Of a DNA stretch of 64,000 nucleotides, positions 11,701 through 21,879 are shown in pieces (the first letter of the stretch is position 1; every line of letters starts with the position of its first letter). A model generated the notes under the pieces. It saw only the letters and a program-made list of their open reading frames with translations, searched no databases and was not told the origin of the DNA. A program made the translations under genes and the position numbers. The stretch lies in the NCBI GenBank assembly GCA_016617855.1, contig JAECUM010094088.1, positions 1 through 64,000 of the forward strand, given 5' to 3'. Source of the stretch: Megalonaias nervosa. Taxonomy: Eukaryota; Mollusca; Bivalvia; Unionida; Unionidae.

Positions 11701-11718
11701 TCCTCTATTTATTTACAG
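11701..11718 (+). promoter_or_regulatory. Probable splice acceptor directly before the start codon
   Basis: A T-rich tract ends in tttacag, followed at once by ATG. The same layout occurs before paralogue 2 (16907), which suggests an ancestral 5' UTR intron. Confidence 0.7.
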
Positions 11719-12630
11719 ATGGTAAGAAATGTGTTATCGACAGTGACGATCCGCACCTGGAAGAAGGTACAAGATTCTAGAAAGGACTGTGTGGGTGTCA
11801 TTGGCGCCAACGATTTGTTTGGAAAATGGATGACACCAATACCCGGTGTAGAGAAAATGCCCGAATACTGGAGGGTGGATATTACATTACCGATCGGCAT
11901 GGAAACAACCTGGAGATGGGTCGTATTTGATAAGGTCACTAACGAAATTACACAGTTCGAGAGTGTGGAAGAGCGGAAACTTGTGATTCCAGCAAGGGGA
12001 ATGTTTTTACTCGCCCCATGGAACCAAACAGAGTGGCAGTTGGCGATTGAGGAAGAAGACGGGGCTTCAAATGTGATTACATGTGTAAAGTTACAGCAGC
12101 TCACTCGGGAAAAGAATAATCGGTTATGTTTATACCAAGCAAGCGAGAATGGCATAGCACACGGTCGAATATCAAAAGGAAACCCAGAGAAATCAATGAT
12201 AGATGAAAACCAACTACCACATAAGATTAATTATGAAAATATATTTATGCGCATGCGCACCTCGGATAAGCCTATATTCGAAAGCAAGATAATTTTGTCT
12301 GTAGATAATCTTGGACCAAACAACACAGTCCGAACCTTGCAGTGTACGAATAATAACAATAAGGATTCGTCCGTGTTTGAAGTTAGAAAGAACGAATATG
12401 TGGACCGTACTCGTACTGAAAGGAGAATTACAGAGCCTAACACCACGAGAGAATTACTTCCAGAGCTTGCCAAGGATACAGTAGCTAAAAAAGAAAGCAT
12501 TAGAAAGGCTAATAATGGCTTTTACTTTAGCATAAAAGTACAAATGCTATTACTGGTAACGGCATGCATTATCTTTTATTGCGGAATTATGTTTAAAGAG
12601 AAAACAAACAAATTGAGCATAAACATTTGA
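11719..12630 (+). CDS. CBM20-domain protein with C-terminal membrane anchor, paralogue 1
   Basis: A 303-residue protein in one coding exon. Residues about 8-105 form a CBM20 (starch/glycogen-binding) domain: 'STVTIRTWKK', a GANDLFGKW turn (Trp37), YWRVDITLP, WRWVVFDK (Trp65, Trp67) and a closing APW (Trp101). At the first carbohydrate site, where the family usually has W-E (as in paralogue 2, Trp79-Glu80), this protein has Phe80-Glu81. Residues about 110-265 are polar and unfamiliar. Residues about 274-291 are a single hydrophobic segment, followed by the basic tail FKEKTNKLSINI. There is no signal peptide, so a tail-anchored protein with the CBM20 domain in the cytosol is expected. I chose the ATG at 11719 because a tract ending in tttacag lies immediately before it; the 14 open codons upstream would be intron. 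By analogy with STBD1 it may tether glycogen to a membrane (inference). Confidence 0.88.
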   Translation: MVRNVLSTVTIRTWKKVQDSRKDCVGVIGANDLFGKWMTPIPGVEKMPEYWRVDITLPIGMETTWRWVVFDKVTNEITQFESVEERKLVIPARGMFLLAPWNQTEWQLAIEEEDGASNVITCVKLQQLTREKNNRLCLYQASENGIAHGRISKGNPEKSMIDENQLPHKINYENIFMRMRTSDKPIFESKIILSVDNLGPNNTVRTLQCTNNNNKDSSVFEVRKNEYVDRTRTERRITEPNTTRELLPELAKDTVAKKESIRKANNGFYFSIKVQMLLLVTACIIFYCGIMFKEKTNKLSINI

Positions 12631-12784
12631 AAATGAATAAGTAATACCCATAATTGTACTTGATTCACCCTGTTCCTTAGAAGTAAAATGATATAAATTC
12701 ATGTCACAGAGTATACAATCGTAATAGTTAACGAATACAAAGACAATTGTGTTGAAAAGCAATACAGTTTTTAAATTATATATT

Positions 12785-12865
12785 CTTCTTCATCACCATC
12801 ATCATCATCATCACCGCCACCACCACCACCACTATCATCATCATCTTCTTCCTGTTCTTCTTCGT
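12785..12865. repeat. CAT/CAC/CTT trinucleotide runs
   Basis: Short ATC, ACC and TTC runs lie in the 3' flank of the first CBM20 gene. Confidence 0.85.
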
Positions 12866-12944
12866 TGTTGTACCAATATTAGTAATTTCGCCCTAATCTA
12901 AAAATCCTACCATCGAAGTCATTATCCGAAAACGAAAGTATGAC

Positions 12945-14030
12945 CCGTATAACAAAGTCATGGATTACAATACATCTGAGGTAGGTGTCCTGCTAAAGAA
13001 CTGTGCCATTTGCTGCGTAACCGTATATCTTCGTATAACAAAGTCATGGATTACAATACATCTGAGGTAGGTGTCCTGCTAAAGAACTGTGCCATTTGCT
13101 GCGTAACCGTATATCTTCGTATAACAAAGTCATGGATTACAATACATCTGAGGTAGGTGTCCTGCTAAAGAACTGTGCCATTTGCTGCATAACCGTATAT
13201 CTTCTTATAACAAAGTCATGGATTACAATACATCTGAGGTAGGTGTCCTGCTAAAGAACTGTGCCATTTGCTGCATAACCGTATATCTTCGTATAACAAA
13301 GTCATGGATTACAATACATCTGAGGTAGGTGTCCTGCTAAAGAACTGTGCCATTTGCTGCATAACCGTATATCTTCGTATAAGAAAGTCATGGATTACAA
13401 TACATCTGAGGTAGGTGTCCTGCTAAAGAACTGTGCCATTTGCTGCATAACCGTATATCTTCTTATAACAAAGTCATGGATTACAATACATCTGAGGTAG
13501 GTGTCCTGCTAAAGAACTACGTAACCGTATATCTTCGTATAACAAAGTCATGGATTACAATACATCTGAGGTAGGTGTCCTGCTAAAGAACTGTGCCATT
13601 TGCTGCATAACCGTATATCTTCTTATAACAAAGTCATGGATTACAATACATCTGAGGTAGGTGTCCTGCTAAAGAACTACGTAACCGTATATCTTCGTAT
13701 AACAAAGTCATGGATTACAATACATCTGAGGTAGGTGTCCTGCTAAAGAACTGTGCCATTTGCTGCATAACCGTATATCTTCTTATAACAAAGTCATGGA
13801 TTACAATACATCTGAGGTAGGTGTCCCGCTAAAGAACTGTGCCATTTGCTGCGTAACCGTATATCTTCGTATAACAAAGTCATGGATTACAATACATCTG
13901 AGGTAGGTGTCCTGCTAAAGAACTGTGCCATTTGCTGCGTAACCGTATATCTTCGTATAACAAAGTCATGGATTACAATACATCTGAGGTAGGTGTCCTG
14001 CTAAAGAACTACGTAACTGTACATCTTCTT
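12945..14030 (+). repeat. 86-bp minisatellite, 13 copies
   Basis: Units start with 'aacaaagtcatggattacaa' at 12951, 13037, 13123, 13209, 13295, 13381, 13467, 13541, 13627, 13701, 13787, 13873 and 13959. Most are 86 bp. Units starting at 13467 and 13627, and the last, lack 12 bp around 'tgtgccatttgctgc'. Copies are almost identical; gcgtaacc/gcataacc and cttcgt/cttctt are recurring variants. The array lies about 300 bp after the stop codon of the first CBM20 gene, possibly within its 3' UTR or just beyond. Confidence 0.95.
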
Positions 14031-14494
14031 GACTCTGTACCGTATTTATGCTGCTAACGGAGATTAAAAGCTGTTAATGAAAGAATAATTTGTCTTCTAA
14101 AATAGGGTCTATTGCAATGAATAACGAAAAGGTATGTGTTATAATTGTCGGAAACAGATTCCGTGCGTCAGTTGGTGCAGTCGTCCTAACAAGACTGACG
14201 TGAAAGCATGATGACCTGGGATTTTCTTTCCAACCAGAATATTTATTTTCTGTTATTTCTTTTAAACTGCATATAATGAATTGTCAGTTGCACAAACCAG
14301 AGCAAGAGCACTTTTCCAAGATTTTTAATCGGATAAATAAAAAAGGAAAATATCAGTTCTCCCTCACTTCCGAAAATTAAATATCCATCCTTAAAGGATA
14401 TAGATCTCAACCACAACGTTTCAGACCTTTCTACAATTGGAAGAAAAACAACAGCAATAAGAACGACAACAAGAATGAGTATTTTTTAAAGTAA

Positions 14495-14742
14495 ACAACA
14501 TGATATAAAAAGCTAAGACACAATATAAGAGCCAGGATGTCGGTCAGTTTCCTGTATAAAACATTCCAAAGTTGTCAACACGTTTAGGAATTTTCACGTG
14601 GAAAACTGATGTTCTAGATTCAGATTCAAATAAACATGTTTACTTTCATTGATAATGATCTGAATATTTAAACCACAATCACAGATAAATATTTGCCTAT
14701 GTACTTTGTTGTTCACAAAATAAATGCTATTGCTCAGGTACA
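14495..14742 (-). repeat. Diverged copy of the LTR-like dispersed repeat
   Basis: Shares 'agccaggatgt.ggtcagtttcct', 'tataaaacattc' and the end 'aaataaatgctattgctcaggtaca' with the copies near 30.5 kb and, in reverse, 45.2 and 53.8 kb. On the minus strand it starts TGTACCTGA, a plausible TG-type LTR start. Confidence 0.6.
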
Positions 14743-14846
14743 CCATTAACTTGATTTTGGACAAGGTCAAGTAGAAAATATAGATGTATATAACATAAAA
14801 TCATTAAGAAAAGCCACACAAAAAATGCAATTAGATATACATAACA

Positions 14847-14877
<31 letters not shown>

Positions 14878-15108
14878 TGTATGTATGTATGTATGTGCGA
14901 GAGAGAGAGAGAGAACATTTTAAATTTTTTAAATTTTTGTGCTGCGGGTTTATCATATGTTCCTATACGTGCAAGCGCATGTCGTCGCCAACCTAAGGTC
15001 GATAGTTTTTCGGTTTGAACATTTTCTCCAACCTAGAGACCACACAATACGATGACGTATTCATCTTTGAGAGCGCGTCGCAAACAGTATTGCAACTTGA
15101 TATACAAA

Positions 15109-15143
<35 letters not shown>

Positions 15144-15960
15144 AACAAAACTAGTCAGAATTTTCTCAGTTAACATGCAGTCTCCTGGCAAGATTATATT
15201 ATTAATTGTATTGTTTGCGATCAGTAAAGACAATTGGATGACGAATTGTTTCATCTACTGAAGGGCAAAGAAAGGACGATAGAATAAATCATGCTAGAAA
15301 CGTTACTGATTGGCAAGGAAAGGATAACAGAATGCATCATATTGGGATTTTAAGTCAAGAGTGTTAACGAATTAGTTTCACATGTAAACACGTTTTAAAG
15401 TAGCTTATCCTCTAAAAAATATAAAAGATAAAAATTTTGAAATACGAAAAGTATTTGTCGAGTAGAACAAATATAGATGTCATTGGCAAGATAATAATTT
15501 TATATCCACTTTTTCAAGAACCATGAAACAGATGCAGTCATTACCAGTTAAAACGATGCTTTTATTTGTCCTTTCATTGTATGCATATAGCATTAACAAA
15601 ACTATATCAATTGCTGGAATCTTGACTCTTCATTTTGTTCTCTTTTGAACGTTGTCGTCATCCAACATCCTGATACAGTCATGTGATAAACAATGAAATA
15701 TAACATCCTGATACAACCGTGTGCACACATGTACGAATGAAATGCAACAAGCGAGATCATCACAGAAAGTATTTATGACGTCACGTCCATGACGACAAAG
15801 TGTGAACATAATGCAATGCAAGCGAAAAGCGAGGGATTTAGATGCAGGTAGGAACATGGTCATTGCCAAACTTAAATTATATAATAGCAATGACATATTC
15901 GCTTATAGTTATGAACTGGAATGTAGAGATTTTTTATTTATTTTTATCGAAATTTCTTTC
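14743..15960. other. Intergenic DNA between the CBM20 genes, part 1
   Basis: No gene seen. Contains a GTAT tetranucleotide run (about 14849-14896) followed by GA repeats, and an AAAT run (about 15104-15144). Confidence 0.6.
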
Positions 15961-15964
15961 ACAT

Positions 15965-16190
15965 TGTGATCAAGATTCAATTAGACAACACTATGATCGA
16001 CGTTCCGTAAGACAAAACCTTGATTGTTATTCAATAAGATAACACATTTATCGACAGTTAATAAGACAATACCTTGATCGACAAGTCAGTAAGACAACAC
16101 CTTCATAGATATTCAGAAAGACAACACCTTGATAGACATTCACGAAAATAACACCTTGATAGACATTCAATAAAAATACACCTTTAATTT
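15965..16190 (+). repeat. Degenerate ~28-30-bp tandem repeat
   Basis: About seven units share 'aagacaacaccttgatagac' followed by 'attca'. Copies are substantially diverged. Confidence 0.7.
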
Positions 16191-16888
16191 CTGCTTAAAT
16201 CTTCACTTAAAAGTCATGGCTTGAAAGCTTATAAGATTTCTATAGAAGCTATAAATAAATATAAATTTCAGTAAAATGTAGCTAAATTGGTGTTAAAAAA
16301 ATGAATGACTACATAAATCAATAAATGACAATGGCAGATGATTATTGCGAAGACGAAAACATGACGTGTCGACGATGATGATTAAATCGCCATCTTCGTG
16401 AGGAAAATAAAGTATTTGATAAAATGAAAACAGGCTATAATTTTGCATGAAATGGAATTTTTAACTTTTCTCTTTCTTTAAGGCATAAAGGATTGAATCT
16501 TCAGTATACTATTCTATTCTTTCTACACAACTTTACCTTTCTTAAAAGAAATTAATTAATTAATTAAACACAAAGTTCATTAAAAGTTTTAATCCGTTTG
16601 ACCAAGGTCTAACTTCGGCAAAAGAAAATTAATTTTGCATATGTCGACTGCTGGTCAGAATTAAAAGAGACATCATTAGAATAATTTCTGTGTTTTATTA
16701 ATTCAAACATTTTTCAGACTTGGCTAAAAGTAGGTGTCCCGTCGTTGACTTAAAAAGTGTGCCTATGTTATAGAAAAATTGGTATTCTGTTATTCTTACA
16801 ATGCATAACAATTAATGTAGGCCCAGTTGGTTTTGTTCTTTTCGCTATTGTCATTGTGCAAAACGAAGGAAAAATAATTTGACACTTG
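16191..16888. other. Upstream region of the second CBM20 gene
   Basis: No gene seen. AT-rich sequence with a TTAA-rich stretch near 16550-16570. Expected to hold a 5' UTR intron ending at 16906. Confidence 0.45.
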
Positions 16889-16906
16889 AAAAGTTTCATT
16901 TTATAG
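16889..16906 (+). promoter_or_regulatory. Probable splice acceptor directly before the start codon
   Basis: The sequence tttcattttatag ends exactly before the ATG at 16907, the same position as in paralogue 1. Confidence 0.65.
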
Positions 16907-17827
16907 ATGGCAGTCAGTGTCTCAAAGATCACGATCCGGACCTGTTACAAAGTGGACGAAGCGAAAACACAGTGTTTGGGAATCATGGGTTCCGACAGGC
17001 TACTCGGAGGGTGGATGACGCCTTTCCTTGGAAATGAGACGAATTCTGGGTGCTGGAAGGTTGAAATCTCCCTTCCTGTTGGAATGAGGACTGAATGGAA
17101 ATGGGTTCTGTTCGACAAGGTCAGAAACGAGATTATACGATGGGAAAATTTTGTCCGGACGTTAGTGGTACCTGATAGAAACATGTACATGTACGCAGGA
17201 TGGGAAACCCATGAATGGCACATTTTCATGGCTAAAGAAGAGGATACTTCTTATCAGATATTATTCCCCAGGAACCCAACTATCAAAGAACCAAATGCTC
17301 CAAATGATTTATATCATCAAATATCGACACCAAATGTGGTTAAAAGAGTGCGTTTTCAAGAGGAAGTGGTTGAAACACATTCATCGACTGACAGGGTAGA
17401 CCACGGAATCTCGAGGTTATGGATTGATAATTCTTTTTCATCCATCACAGAGTTTGACTTTTACCAGCAACAGATGTTCCCTAATTATTTCCGATCGCAC
17501 CGTTTTGCAATATCTGATAATGATAAGCACGGGTTACAAAGTGTAAATCGAGGTAGAGAAATGATCAAACGTTATCGGAAACTATCGGAAATACGGAAGC
17601 ATGAAAGAAGGACAGTAAAACTCATTGCTCGTAGGAGACTGAAAGGACTGTCAAATAATTGTAGCGAAAAATCAGAAGTAAATATGAAGAATGATTATTC
17701 CAGGCGATGTGACGAAAGAGAAAAAGAAATTAGTTTTTGGTTCCGTCGAAGATCTTTGATCATTGCAGTGCCAGTGTGTATTTTAGCTGCAACCGGAACA
17801 TTTTTCGTCTGGAGAAGATTACGATGA
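16907..17827 (+). CDS. CBM20-domain protein with C-terminal membrane anchor, paralogue 2
   Basis: A 306-residue protein in one coding exon. Residues about 7-103 form a CBM20 domain colinear with paralogue 1: KITIRTCYK, a SDRLLGGW turn (Trp36), CWKVEISLP, EWKWVLFDK (Trp64, Trp66), then 'IIRWENFVRTLVVP' with Trp79-Glu80-Asn81, the usual first-site glycogen-binding pattern, and AGW (Trp99). Residues about 110-275 are polar and basic. Residues about 284-302 are one hydrophobic segment flanked by RRR before and a terminal RRLR after it; basic flanks around a short anchor are typical of tail-anchored proteins of the mitochondrial outer membrane or ER. Residues 111-119 (EEDTSYQIL) fit an acidic [WFY]xx[LIV] LC3-interacting motif, a function known for STBD1 but only a hypothesis here. 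The start is set by the acceptor ending at 16906. Confidence 0.9.
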   Translation: MAVSVSKITIRTCYKVDEAKTQCLGIMGSDRLLGGWMTPFLGNETNSGCWKVEISLPVGMRTEWKWVLFDKVRNEIIRWENFVRTLVVPDRNMYMYAGWETHEWHIFMAKEEDTSYQILFPRNPTIKEPNAPNDLYHQISTPNVVKRVRFQEEVVETHSSTDRVDHGISRLWIDNSFSSITEFDFYQQQMFPNYFRSHRFAISDNDKHGLQSVNRGREMIKRYRKLSEIRKHERRTVKLIARRRLKGLSNNCSEKSEVNMKNDYSRRCDEREKEISFWFRRRSLIIAVPVCILAATGTFFVWRRLR

Positions 17828-18177
17828 AAAGTGTTTCATTGCACAGAATAATGTCCCTAGTCACAAGGGTGATTCACGACGTACCCTTTCTTCTTTAACG
17901 AAGTACAATGCATGAACATGGTGTCCGTAGTAGTGGAGAAAGTAGGTCACCACTGAAGGAGTTAGACGTCATGAATGGAATCGCTGGAAGGCTGAAAGAC
18001 GATTGGTACTTGTCAAAACCAATAAGACACAGCTCAGTTCAGCCACGCATGAATTCCCGACTTGCGTTTTTCCCTTGCATCCAGCACTATTACGTGAGCA
18101 ATGACGTCCATCGTGGTGGAAGAAGTTGATTGCAAAGGAACTTCTACGCCAGGCACAAACTAGTGCAAATGAGAAAA
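17828..18177. other. 3' flank of paralogue 2
   Basis: Probably 3' UTR and flank. No canonical AATAAA was found close to the stop, and nothing else is recognised. Confidence 0.4.
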
Positions 18178-18310
18178 CAGTAGCGTAATAACGCCGGGGG
18201 TGGCGGTGCGCCAGAGGTCTTAAAGCAAAAACCACAGAGGTCCTGAGGCACCATAACACCTTTGGGCCTTTATAGTCGCCCCAGGCCTAATTTCCCTTAG
18301 TACGCCACTG
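18178..18310. mobile_element. hAT-like MITE
   Basis: Left end CAGTAGCGTAATAACGCCG and inverted right end 'aattTCCCTTAGTACGCCACTG' form imperfect terminal repeats of the CAGTGGCGTA type. Flanks tgagaaaa and ggagcaaa match at 6 of 8 positions, consistent with an old 8-bp target duplication. Confidence 0.65.
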
Positions 18311-18449
18311 GGAGCAAACATGATGTTACGTCAGTCATGCAGAATTCTCGATGAGCCATTTCTCCGTGTGTTCGGTACAATTCATGAGATTGGCGTCCCA
18401 CTTATTGTAATACAAAGATAACAATCGAAAGAGCTTTTATGTCACTCAC

Positions 18450-19215
18450 TAAATCATATCATAGCCAGCACAGAGTTTCATCCATCACTAGTCTAATATT
18501 AGCCCTTGTCCGTAAAGCCAAATGGTAGAAGTGCAATCCAATGATGGACAAATTGGTGCATTGAGCGGAGCAATGGTGGTGTCCTGATTAGATATGCTTC
18601 AGCGATAATAGGTGTCGCTCATATCGCAGGATTCGGGCCTGATCTTTGTGGTATCCAAAATATTGATAAATCAATGCTGGGATTTTGGAAGTATCAAAGT
18701 GGATATTGGTACATCGTAGATTCTATCTAGAATCCTAATATAGCCAACACAGAGGTTCATCTAACACTGGATAAAGAAAATAATGTTGGCCGTTGTGGAT
18801 TAGCTAGCAGTAAACACGACATGGCGCAGTCGTACAGGAGTTCCATCCTTGCCTTTTCGCCTGTATTGGACAGTTTTCCTGTTGTTAACATTACAACCAT
18901 TGCAGTGGGAAAAAAATCCGCAAACAAAAACGATATAATACAATATACAGTTAGTTACAATTAGTCACAGAATGAAGAAAAGAATAGACTGGTACTTGTA
19001 ACGGCCGAAAAGGAACAAACAGTCTATATGTGTGTTGTCTATGGTTCTAAAGCCACATGGAAGAGGCGCAATCCAATGATGGATAATACGAGCCCTGAGC
19101 TGGGTGGTGTTCCGTCCAGCTGTGCTTCAATGAAAATATTTGTCACTTATATCACAGGATTCGGCCTAGAATCTTTGTAATATCAAACATATTAATCAAT
19201 CAGCGCTGAAATTTT
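18450..19215 (+). repeat. Diverged local duplication, ~530-bp offset
   Basis: Two blocks share 'gcgcaatccaatgatgga', a 'gtggtgtcc/gtggtgttcc' stretch, 'tatatcacaggattcggcc' and 'aatcaatcagcgctgaaatt'-like sequence (about 18514-18700 and 19040-19215). A further pair, 'catagccagcacagagtttc' and 'tatagccaacacagaggttc', lies at 18460 and 18738. The origin is unknown. Confidence 0.65.
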
Positions 19216-19311
19216 CTATGTAAATATAAGACATTTCACGAACGTATATTTGTCAGTTTGTTACTATTGTTATGAATGACATTTATCGACAAGAGATTGA
19301 TCTTTTGTACT

Positions 19312-19336
19312 TCTGTCTGTCTGTCTGTCTGTCTGT
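19312..19336. repeat. CTGT tetranucleotide run
   Basis: A short CTGT run of about six units. Confidence 0.9.
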
Positions 19337-19609
19337 GGTAGTGCTCTGAAGCAAACGATTAACATAATGTATATATTAATGAAGACAAGGTTCAGAAATG
19401 ACTATCCTCGATTGGGTTTATAGATCAAAGGGTTGGAATGGAGTTGAAGGAAAGAGGATGATCTACAGCTAATTTTTAATGTTCACGTCTAGATATTTTA
19501 GTACTTCTATTTCGCTGTAAATGATGTCATAGAGGAAAATAATAAAAGAAAAAGAGTTGGTTGCGAAATGTGGTTTTCATGAATCTGTAATACATAATAG
19601 TCCATTTGA

Positions 19610-20390
19610 ACAGGTAAGTCCATTTAGAGCGTAGCCTGAGGTATGTATGCATTGATGTGTTACAAATAGGTTAGTCCATTTAGAGTATAGCCTGAGGTTT
19701 GTGTGCATTGATGTGTTATGAATAGGTTAGTCCATTTAGAGCGTAGTCTGAGGTTTGTGTGCATAGACGTGTTATGAATAGGTTAGTCCATTTAGAGTGT
19801 AGCCTGAGGTTTGTATGCATTGATGTGTTACAAATAGGTTAGTCCATTTAGAGTATAGCCTGAGGTTTGTGTGCATTGATGTGTTATGAATAGGTTAGTC
19901 CATTTAGAGTATAGCCTGAGGTTTGTGTGCATAGACGTGTTATGAATAGGTTAGTCCATTCAGAGTGTAGCCTGAGGTTTGTATGCATTGATGTGTTATG
20001 AATAGGCCATTTAGAGTGTAGCCTGAGGTTTGTGTGCATAGACGTGTTATGAATAGGTTAGTCCATTTAGAGTGTAGCCTGAGGTTTGTATGCATTGATG
20101 TGTTATGAATAGGTTAGTCCATTTAGAGTGTAGCCTGAGGTTTGTGTGCATTAATGTGTTATGAATAGGTTAGTCCATTTAGAGTGTAGCCTGAGGTTTG
20201 TGTGCATTAATGTGTTATGAATAGGTTAGTCCATTTAGAGTGTAGCCTGAGGTTTGTATGCATTGATGTGTTATGAATAGGTTAGTCCATTTAGAGTGTA
20301 GCCTGAGGTTTGTGTGCATTGATGTGTTATGAATAGGTTAGTCCATTTAGAGTGTAGCCTGAGGTTTGTATGCATTGATGTGTTAAGTTA
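19610..20390 (+). repeat. 56-bp minisatellite, about 14 copies
   Basis: The unit contains 'gttagtccatttagagtgta', 'gcctgaggtttgtatgcatt' and 'gatgtgttatgaatag'. Most units are 56 bp and nearly identical. Recurring variants are gtgtgcat/gtatgcat, cattgatg/catagacg/cattaatg and gtatagcc/gtgtagcc. One unit near 20005 lacks 'ttagtc'. Confidence 0.95.
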
Positions 20391-20544
20391 AATTAGTCAT
20401 GCGGATGGATGAGCAGTGTTCTCCAATTTTATTAGCAGGAAACCCATGTTAAAGCTTAAAGTCCACAAGCCTTAATTGTCTGTCACTTAAAATTAACATA
20501 TATACAACGTTATTAAATTCGAAACATATGTAAACATAGGTATA

Positions 20545-20695
20545 CAATATGAATGGGAGACACGATTCATACTGTCTACATAATGGATATGAGACATTGT
20601 TCATACCCTCTACACAATGGATGGGAGACATTGTCCATGTTGTCTAGACAATGAACGGGAGATATTGTCTGTACAGTCTAGATAATGGAATATCT
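20545..20695. repeat. Degenerate ~35-bp repeat
   Basis: About four units share 'aatgga.gggagacattgttc' and 'a..ctgtctacaca'. Confidence 0.6.
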
Positions 20696-20912
20696 ATTCT
20701 TGAAGAGGAATTTAATTTTGTACGACTCATCGATATGTAAATTTAAGATGAAAATATCTTTATAAATAGATCCATAGGACTGTAGCATTAAAATTGATTT
20801 GATAGAATTACGACAAACGGCAGATATTTTTCTTACTACTACCGTCCCAAAGTATACTACAAAACCAAGATGACGAATAATTATTATCCATGATAGTGTT
20901 GATGTAGCAAAT

Positions 20913-20913
<1 letters not shown>

Positions 20914-20944
<31 letters not shown>

Positions 20945-21175
20945 AGACTTCAATTATCTATATGTCCTCCACGTATAATCACTTCGTCCTCCAGTATCAT
21001 CACTTCGTCCTCCGCGTATCATCACTTCGTCCTCCACGTATCATCACTGCGACCTCCGCGTATCATCACTGCGTCTTCAACGTATCATCACTGCGTCCTC
21101 CACGTATCACAGCTGTGTACTCCACGTATTATAGCTGTATACTCCACATATTATAATTGTGAACTGCACGAATCA
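20914..21175 (+). repeat. GATA run and 22-bp tandem repeat
   Basis: A GATA run (about 20913-20942) is followed by about nine units of 'cgtatcatcacttcgtcctc' plus 'ca' (20964-21175). Confidence 0.85.
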
Positions 21176-21177
21176 TG

Positions 21178-21404
21178 AGGGGTCTCGTGTGGCCGAGTGG
21201 TCTGATGAACTCGCCTTTACAGAGCATTCACAAATTTCACCTCTGACCGTGCGATTTCGAGTCTAGGCTCTACTAATGTGGGTACTTGTGAAAACTTGCT
21301 AGTTCTTTCCCTTGGGTAGGTGGTTCTTCGCGGATTTTTCCCCCCACGACATATACTGGCCGCTATGTATAGCCTTTCATGTGATTAAAAATAGTGTGAA
21401 ACCC
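21178..21404 (+). mobile_element. SINE family B, copy 1
   Basis: The tRNA Leu/Ser-like head 'gtgtggccgagtggtctgat' gives an A box and 'gtgcgatttcgagtc' a B box. The body shares 'gggtaggtggttcttc' and 'atactggccgctatgtatag' with the copy at 26.4 kb. Flanked by cacgaatcatg (21167-21177) and cacgaatccatg (21405-21416). Confidence 0.88.
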
Positions 21405-21449
21405 CACGAATCCATGTATCCTGACTGTACTCCGCGAATCACGACGCAT

Positions 21450-21615
21450 AGCAACTGTATACTCCACATATCATACTCCACATATCATACTTATACTCCA
21501 CATATTATACTTATATTCCACATATCATGCTTATACTCCACATATTATACTTATATTCCACATATCATACTTATATTCCACATATCACACTTATACTCCA
21601 CATATCACACTTTAT
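21450..21615 (+). repeat. 20-bp tandem repeat
   Basis: About eight units of 'tactccacatatcatactta' with small variants (attata, atcaca). Confidence 0.9.
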
Positions 21616-21659
21616 TTTAGGATCTCGAGGTTCAGATTGAGTTTCATGCTAAGAAGGTT

Positions 21660-21800
21660 TTGAGAATACAAGGCAAGGTCAAAACTTCTTTGGACACAGG
21701 GCAAGGTCAAAACTTCTTTGGACACAAGGCAAGATCAAAACCTCTTTGGACACAGGGAAAGGTCAAAACTTCTTTGGACAATGACTCAGGTCAAGACTTC
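21660..21800 (+). repeat. 29-bp tandem repeat
   Basis: About four to five units containing 'aaggtcaaaacttctttgga' and 'cacaggg'. Confidence 0.85.
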
Positions 21801-21879
21801 CTGTTGAACGTTATAGTCAGTACAATGTGATACATGACCAATATCGGATATCAATAAGAAATCGAAATAATAATTTTAT

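Noticed and set aside
11677..11718. Longer N-terminus for CBM20 paralogue 1
   Set aside because: These 14 codons coincide with a pyrimidine-rich tract ending in an acceptor; paralogue 2 has no equivalent residues.
12945..14030. CRISPR-like array
   Set aside because: The whole 86-bp unit is repeated without variable spacers, in an animal genome; it is a minisatellite.
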